A stretch of 6,693 bases of DNA, taken from positions 1 through 6,693 of the forward strand of contig JABFST010000130.1 of the NCBI GenBank assembly GCA_013140465.1, in the 5' to 3' direction. The position numbers and the translations under genes are program-made. Under the pieces are notes generated by a model. The model was not told the DNA's origin and made no database searches. It saw nothing but the letters and a program-made list of their open reading frames with translations. Of this stretch, positions 6,621-6,693 are shown one piece after another; within the stretch, counting starts at the first letter, position 1; each line of letters starts with the position of its first letter. This stretch comes from Methylococcaceae bacterium (GTDB lineage: Bacteria > Pseudomonadota > Gammaproteobacteria > Methylococcales > Methylomonadaceae).

Positions 6621-6669
6621 TAGTGACGTATCGCTAGAAAAAATGACAGGGATCGGCAGTGACAGCGCA

Positions 6670-6693
6670 TTAGTTATTGTCCTGAGCGGGGCT
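6670..6693 (-). CDS. lptA: Probable 3' end of lptA (partial)
   Basis: Only the last codons are inside the window. On the minus strand one frame reads S-P-A-Q-D-N-N then TAA (6672-6670), 49 nt before lptB. LptA, the periplasmic LPS bridge protein, almost always precedes lptB, and a hydrophilic Pro/Gln/Asn end fits its C-terminus. Seven residues cannot prove identity. A second frame ends four bases earlier, so the assignment rests mainly on gene order. Confidence 0.35.
   Translation of the reverse strand, partial: SPAQDNN

Overview
The window looks like chromosomal DNA from a gammaproteobacterium. The minus strand carries a conserved envelope/nitrogen-control cluster, read right to left as (lptA end) - lptB - rpoN - hpf - rapZ. 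The left part carries two convergent accessory genes: a plus-strand TPR-repeat protein and a minus-strand DUF4331-family protein. The gene order and protein matches support Gammaproteobacteria. A methanotroph-like lineage (Methylococcales) is possible but is only a guess, because no marker for it lies in the window.

Layout. 1-489: no convincing gene; it holds a few weak inverted repeats and the upstream region of the TPR gene. 490-1659 (+): exported TPR/alpha-helical repeat protein. 1660-1697: a perfect 14-bp bidirectional terminator shared by the two convergent genes. 1709-2842 (-): DUF4331-family protein with a signal peptide, a C-terminal membrane anchor and an unusual Cys/His tail. 2843-3077: its leader with a strong hairpin, then a second hairpin that overlaps the rapZ stop codon. 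3078-3935 (-): rapZ. 3936-4007: a gap filled by a 12-bp perfect hairpin, at the place where many relatives carry ptsN. 4008-4298 (-): hpf. 4349-5794 (-): rpoN. 5795-5894: structured rpoN leader. 5895-6620 (-): lptB. 6670-6693 (-): probable last codons of lptA.

How they fit together. LptB powers lipopolysaccharide export with the Lpt bridge. RpoN is sigma-54. Hpf dimerises and silences ribosomes in stationary phase. RapZ in enterobacteria ties cell-wall precursor supply (GlmS) to small-RNA decay. The order is the classical rpoN cluster, but without ptsN and without npr after rapZ. RapZ itself departs from the E. coli form at its P-loop and its C-terminal basic tail. The TPR/DUF4331 pair is a separate unit of unknown function. 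Both proteins are predicted to be exported, so a shared periplasmic role is plausible but unproven. I see no mobile element, CRISPR array, tRNA or rRNA. Most of the window is ordinary; the points worth following are the RapZ/ptsN deviation, the hairpins and the DUF4331 protein's metal-ligand-like tail.
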